Of a DNA stretch of 64,000 nt, positions 59,769 through 64,000 are shown one piece after another. Within the stretch, counting starts at the first letter, position 1, and every line of letters begins with the position of its first letter. Source of the stretch: Pseudoroseicyclus_A sp041714655 (lineage in GTDB: Bacteria > Pseudomonadota > Alphaproteobacteria > Rhodobacterales > Rhodobacteraceae); NCBI RefSeq assembly GCF_041714655.1, contig NZ_CP168219.1, positions 62,001 through 126,000 of the forward strand, given 5' to 3'. The position numbers and the translations under genes are program-made. The notes beneath the pieces were generated by a model, which saw only the letters and a program-made list of their open reading frames with translations, did not search any database and was not told where the DNA came from.

Positions 59769-62102
59769 ATGAGCGACGAGACGGATGACCCCAAGATGGA
59801 GGGGCCGGAAGAGCCGGCACCCGGCGGCAGCGAGGTCAGCGAGCCTCTCAGCCGCGCCATCGGCGAGCGCTATCTGAGCTATGCGCTCTCGACGATCGTC
59901 AACCGCGCGCTCCCCGATGCGAGAGACGGGCTGAAGCCCGTCCACCGGCGGATCCTCTTCGCGATGCGCGAGCTGCGGCTCACCGCCTCCGGCGGCTTCC
60001 GCAAATCCGCCAAGATCTCCGGCGACGTGATGGGGAATTACCACCCCCATGGCGACGGCGCGATCTACGACGCCATGGCCCGGCTCGCGCAGGATTTCGT
60101 CATCCGCTACCCGCTGGTCGACGGGCAGGGGAACTTCGGCAACATCGACGGCGACATGCCCGCCGCCTCGCGCTACACTGAGGCCCGCCTGACGGCGGCC
60201 GCCGAGGCGCTGATGGAGGGGCTGGCCGAGAATGCCGTCGACTTCCGCGAGAATTACGACGGCACGCTGACCGAGCCGATCGTCCTGCCGGCGGCCTTCC
60301 CGAACCTCCTCGCCAATGGCTCCTCCGGCATCGCCGTGGGCATGGCGACGAATGTGCCGCCGCACAATCTCGACGAGCTGATCGAGGCCTGCCTGCATCT
60401 TATCAAGTCGCCCGACGCGCGGGACGAGACGCTGATCCGCATCGTGAAGGGGCCGGACTTCCCGACCGGCGGCGTCATCGTCGAAAGCGCCGAGAGCATC
60501 GCCGAGACCTACCGCACGGGCCGCGGCTCCATCCGCACCCGCGCGCGCTGGGAGGTGGAGGAGCTCGGCCGCGGCCAGTGGCAGGTCGTCGTCACCGAGA
60601 TCCCCTACATGGTGCAGAAGTCGCGGCTGATCGAGAAGCTCGCCGAGCTGATCCAGCTGAAGAAGATGCCGGTGCTGGCCGATGTGCGCGACGAGAGCGC
60701 CGCCGACATCCGGCTGGTGCTCGAGCCGAAGAGCCGCTCCGTCGACCCCGGGGTCATGATGGAGATGCTGTTCAAGGCTTCCGACCTCGAGACGCGCTTC
60801 GCCATGAACATGAACGTGCTGATCGACGGCATCACGCCGAAGGTCTGCTCGCTGAAGGAGGTCCTCCAGGCCTTCCTCGCCCACCGCCGCGCCGTGCTGA
60901 TCCGCCGTTCGGAGCACCGGATGGAGAAGATCGACCACCGGCTCGAGGTGCTCGAGGGCTTCATCACCGCCTTCCTCAACCTCGACCGGGTGATCGACAT
61001 CATCCGCTACGACAACGACCCCAAGGCCGCGCTCATGGCCGAGGAATGGGCCCGCAAGACCCCGCGCTGCCGCGACGAGAGCGACTATGTCTCGCCGCTC
61101 AGCTACTCGACCGAGGGCGAGCTGAGCGAGGTGCAGGCCGAGGCGATCCTCAACATGCGCCTCCGGGCCCTCCGGCGGCTGGAGGAGATGGCGCTCCTCA
61201 AGGAGCAGGGCGAGCTGATGGAGGAGCGGGCGGCGCTCGACGACCTCCTCGCCTCGGAGGAGCTGCAATGGGCGAAGATCGCCGGCGAGCTCCGCGAGAC
61301 CCGCAAGGCCTTCGGCGCTTCCGCCCCCGGCGGCGCGCGGCGGACCAGCTTCGGCGAGGCCGGCGAGGTCACCGAGATCGCCGTCGAGGCGATGATCCCG
61401 AAGGAGCCGGTGACGGTCGTCCTTTCCGCCATGGGCTGGATCCGGGCGATGAAGGGCCATATCGACCTCACCCAGGAGCTGAAGTACCGCGACGGCGACG
61501 AGGGGCGCTTCCTCTTCCATGCCCAGACGACGGACCGGCTGATCCTCGTCGGCGAGAACGGCCGGTTCTACACGCTCTCCGCCGGGCAGCTCCCCGGCGG
61601 GCGGGGCTTGGGGGAGCCGGTGCGCCTGATGGTCGACCTGCCGAATGACAGCCGCATCCTGACGATCTTCACCCACGAGCCGGGGCGGAAGCTGCTGGTC
61701 GCCTCCTCCGCCGGGGACGGGTTCCTCCTCAGCGAGGACGAAGCCGTGGCCCAGACCCGCGCCGGCAAGCAGGTCTTGAACGTCAAGGACGGGGTGGTGG
61801 CCAAGGTCGTGACGCCGGCCACAGGCGATCACGTCGCGGTGGTCGGCGAGAACCGCAAGGTGCTGGTCTTCCCGCTGGAGGAGCTGCCCGAGATGGGGCG
61901 CGGCAAGGGCGTCCGCCTGCAGAAATACAAGGATGGCGGGCTCAGCGACGCCATCACCTTCACGCTGGCGGAGGGGCTGAGCTGGCCCGACAGCGCCGGG
62001 CGCACCCGGCGGGTGGAGGACCTCGGCGATTGGCTGGCGAAACGCGCCTCCGCCGGGCGGATGGCGCCGCGAGGCTTCCCGCGCGACAACCGCTTTGCCT
62101 GA
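59769..62102 (+). CDS. parC: DNA topoisomerase IV subunit A
   Basis: Type II topoisomerase that separates daughter chromosomes. The 777 residues have the winged-helix and tower domains: RYLSYALSTIVNRALPDARD, HPHGDGAIYDAM, and the catalytic tyrosine Y136 in AASRYTEARL. C-terminal beta-pinwheel blades follow after about 490. No GyrA-box QRRGGKG is seen, favouring ParC over GyrA. parE is not adjacent. The next small membrane ORF overlaps its end. Confidence 0.96.
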   Translation: MSDETDDPKMEGPEEPAPGGSEVSEPLSRAIGERYLSYALSTIVNRALPDARDGLKPVHRRILFAMRELRLTASGGFRKSAKISGDVMGNYHPHGDGAIYDAMARLAQDFVIRYPLVDGQGNFGNIDGDMPAASRYTEARLTAAAEALMEGLAENAVDFRENYDGTLTEPIVLPAAFPNLLANGSSGIAVGMATNVPPHNLDELIEACLHLIKSPDARDETLIRIVKGPDFPTGGVIVESAESIAETYRTGRGSIRTRARWEVEELGRGQWQVVVTEIPYMVQKSRLIEKLAELIQLKKMPVLADVRDESAADIRLVLEPKSRSVDPGVMMEMLFKASDLETRFAMNMNVLIDGITPKVCSLKEVLQAFLAHRRAVLIRRSEHRMEKIDHRLEVLEGFITAFLNLDRVIDIIRYDNDPKAALMAEEWARKTPRCRDESDYVSPLSYSTEGELSEVQAEAILNMRLRALRRLEEMALLKEQGELMEERAALDDLLASEELQWAKIAGELRETRKAFGASAPGGARRTSFGEAGEVTEIAVEAMIPKEPVTVVLSAMGWIRAMKGHIDLTQELKYRDGDEGRFLFHAQTTDRLILVGENGRFYTLSAGQLPGGRGLGEPVRLMVDLPNDSRILTIFTHEPGRKLLVASSAGDGFLLSEDEAVAQTRAGKQVLNVKDGVVAKVVTPATGDHVAVVGENRKVLVFPLEELPEMGRGKGVRLQKYKDGGLSDAITFTLAEGLSWPDSAGRTRRVEDLGDWLAKRASAGRMAPRGFPRDNRFA

Positions 62103-62535
62103 CCGCCTGAGGTCACGCCTCAGGGCGTGGTGGGCGGGGGCCGATTGGTCCGAGCGGCTCCTGGGCCTCTTCACGGCGGGGTTCCTCACCTTCTGCCTCG
62201 GGTTCTTCTGCAAGGCCTGGATCCTGGCGTCCGGCCCGTCCGACGGCCCGCCCTGCCGCGAGCTTGCCGCCGAAGAGGCGACGGTCTTCGCCTACGAGCC
62301 CGGCCCGAGCGCGCTCGATCGTGTCAACGGCGTCGTCGTCTCGGGCATCTGGGGGCGGGCGCAGCCGCGCTGCGTGATGGTCATCGGCAGGCACCGCTGC
62401 GAGGTGACCGGGCCGACGATCCTGCGCGCGGAGGTCCATGGCCAGCGGCGCTACTTCGAGGTGCCGGAGGGGCGCGCCGCCGTGCTCACCGTCCGACGGC
62501 GGACGCCGCAGTGCACTTTGCCGCAGGACGTGTGA
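62095..62535 (+). CDS. small membrane protein of unknown function
   Basis: I do not recognise the family. The frame starts at TTG 62095, overlapping parC by 8 bp, and gives 146 residues. A basic N-terminus (RLRSRLRAWWAG) precedes one membrane helix (about 22-45) and an extracytoplasmic domain with four cysteines (PPCREL, PRCVMV, HRCEVT, PQCTLP), which may form disulfides. No other start codon fits, and no Shine-Dalgarno is obvious, so translational coupling to parC is likely. Codon use matches neighbours. Confidence 0.62.
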   Translation: MPDRLRSRLRAWWAGADWSERLLGLFTAGFLTFCLGFFCKAWILASGPSDGPPCRELAAEEATVFAYEPGPSALDRVNGVVVSGIWGRAQPRCVMVIGRHRCEVTGPTILRAEVHGQRRYFEVPEGRAAVLTVRRRTPQCTLPQDV

Positions 62536-62588
62536 CGGGGCGAGCGGCGGGGCGAGCCGCAGGGCGACGGCCAGACCCCCATGCCGGC

Positions 62589-62617
62589 TTGATTTCTGCC
62601 CTCCGACTCAATACATG
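62589..62617 (+). promoter_or_regulatory. possible sigma-70-type promoter of tuf
   Basis: TTGATT and TACATG with a 17-base spacer, about 63 bp before the tuf ATG. The -10 is a poor match (3 of 6), so this is tentative. Confidence 0.3.
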
Positions 62618-62679
62618 GCCCGCGATATTGACCATGGGAGCCCCCCGGCGGGGCGCCACAACCAGCGGAGCGCGGGCAC

Positions 62680-63855
<1,176 letters not shown>

Positions 63856-63864
63856 GGGGTAGCG

Positions 63865-63894
63865 CCCCAAATTCTTCTTCGGAAGAATTTGGGG
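63865..63894. terminator. perfect AT-cored hairpin after tuf (UUCG loop)
   Basis: CCCCAAATTCTTC pairs with GAAGAATTTGGGG (13 bp) around TTCG. It begins 10 bp after the tuf stop. No U-run follows. The AT-rich core in a GC-rich genome suggests a conserved element rather than chance. Confidence 0.75.
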
Positions 63895-63912
63895 CCTCCA
63901 CCAGATTGCAGG

Positions 63913-63938
63913 GGGCCGTCCTTCGGGGCGGCCCGTTT
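63913..63938 (+). terminator. tuf intrinsic terminator
   Basis: GGGCCGTCC pairs with GGGCGGCCC (one G-U) around TTCG and is followed by GTTTGCTTT. This is the likely termination point of tuf. Confidence 0.75.
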
Positions 63939-63966
63939 GCTTTGGGCGGATCATCGGCGGGGGGCG

Positions 63967-63992
63967 GAAAATCCTTCTGCAGAAGGATTTTC
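63967..63992. repeat. 26-bp perfect palindrome at the window edge
   Basis: Starts GAAAATCCTTCTG and is exactly self-complementary over 26 bases. It shares the AAT/TTC-rich core style of the hairpin at 63865 and may be part of a repeat family or a second terminator serving genes beyond the window. Confidence 0.7.
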
Positions 63993-64000
63993 GGGTCCGC

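Noticed and set aside
58992..62213. 1073-codon open frame antisense to parC
   Set aside because: Mirrors the codon structure of parC in a GC-rich genome. Only its last 177 codons form a recognisable protein (SH3), with a separate GTG start.

Overview
The window is about 70% G+C. Its gene content and order point to an alphaproteobacterium of the Rhodobacteraceae (Roseobacter/Rhodobacter group). The main evidence is the divergent regB / senC-regA redox cluster, two DUF2125 secreted proteins, a HIG1-type twin-transmembrane protein, and the conserved blocks rho-mnmE-mnmG and maf-aroE-coaE-dnaQ. The species cannot be fixed from sequence alone. No rRNA, tRNA, prophage, insertion sequence or CRISPR array was recognised. 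Almost every gene is housekeeping or a conserved family member, and no wholly new system is evident. The most interesting signals are in non-coding DNA.

Left end (1-11.2 kb): this looks like the chromosomal origin. hemJ, rho, mnmE and mnmG run leftwards; maf, aroE, coaE and dnaQ run rightwards. The roughly 400-bp gap between them has AT-rich tracts, two good and two weak DnaA boxes and a 13-bp inverted repeat, at the place where oriC lies in Caulobacter. A perfect 16-bp ParB site (parS) covers the mnmG start codon about 3.2 kb away. Beyond dnaQ come secB (with a leader hairpin that hides its ribosome-binding site), fxsA, a Tim44-like protein, mltA and smr.

11.2-31.9 kb: an MFS transporter; hslU and hslV, unusually separated by a polysaccharide-export lipoprotein, a phosphatase and two exported proteins; trxA; the addB-addA recombination nuclease; tsaE-amgK-murU (tRNA t6A and peptidoglycan recycling); a PAS sensor without a kinase domain, behind a CtrA-type box; then regB diverging from senC-regA (redox control).

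31.9-44.5 kb: a palindromic MITE-like element, a VOC protein, an M16 protease pair, an AlkD-like protein, rpsO, a membrane-anchored RTX-repeat protein, the rbfA / phosphodiester glycosidase / truB / DUF1643 operon, dapB, hemD, and the tsaD-gpsA-EVE operon.

44.5-64 kb: a 36-residue membrane ORF, an outer-membrane barrel-like protein with a second CtrA-type box, two tandem L,D-transpeptidases, a 1-Cys peroxiredoxin, a VOC dioxygenase, the envelope operon (tandem DUF2125, pmbA, DUF4170, kdtA, lpxK), two short-chain dehydrogenases, a PduO-type cobalamin adenosyltransferase with a HIG1 protein, an SH3 protein, parC with a small membrane protein, and tuf followed by three hairpins. Several dispersed GC-rich palindromic repeats sit at 3' ends of genes.
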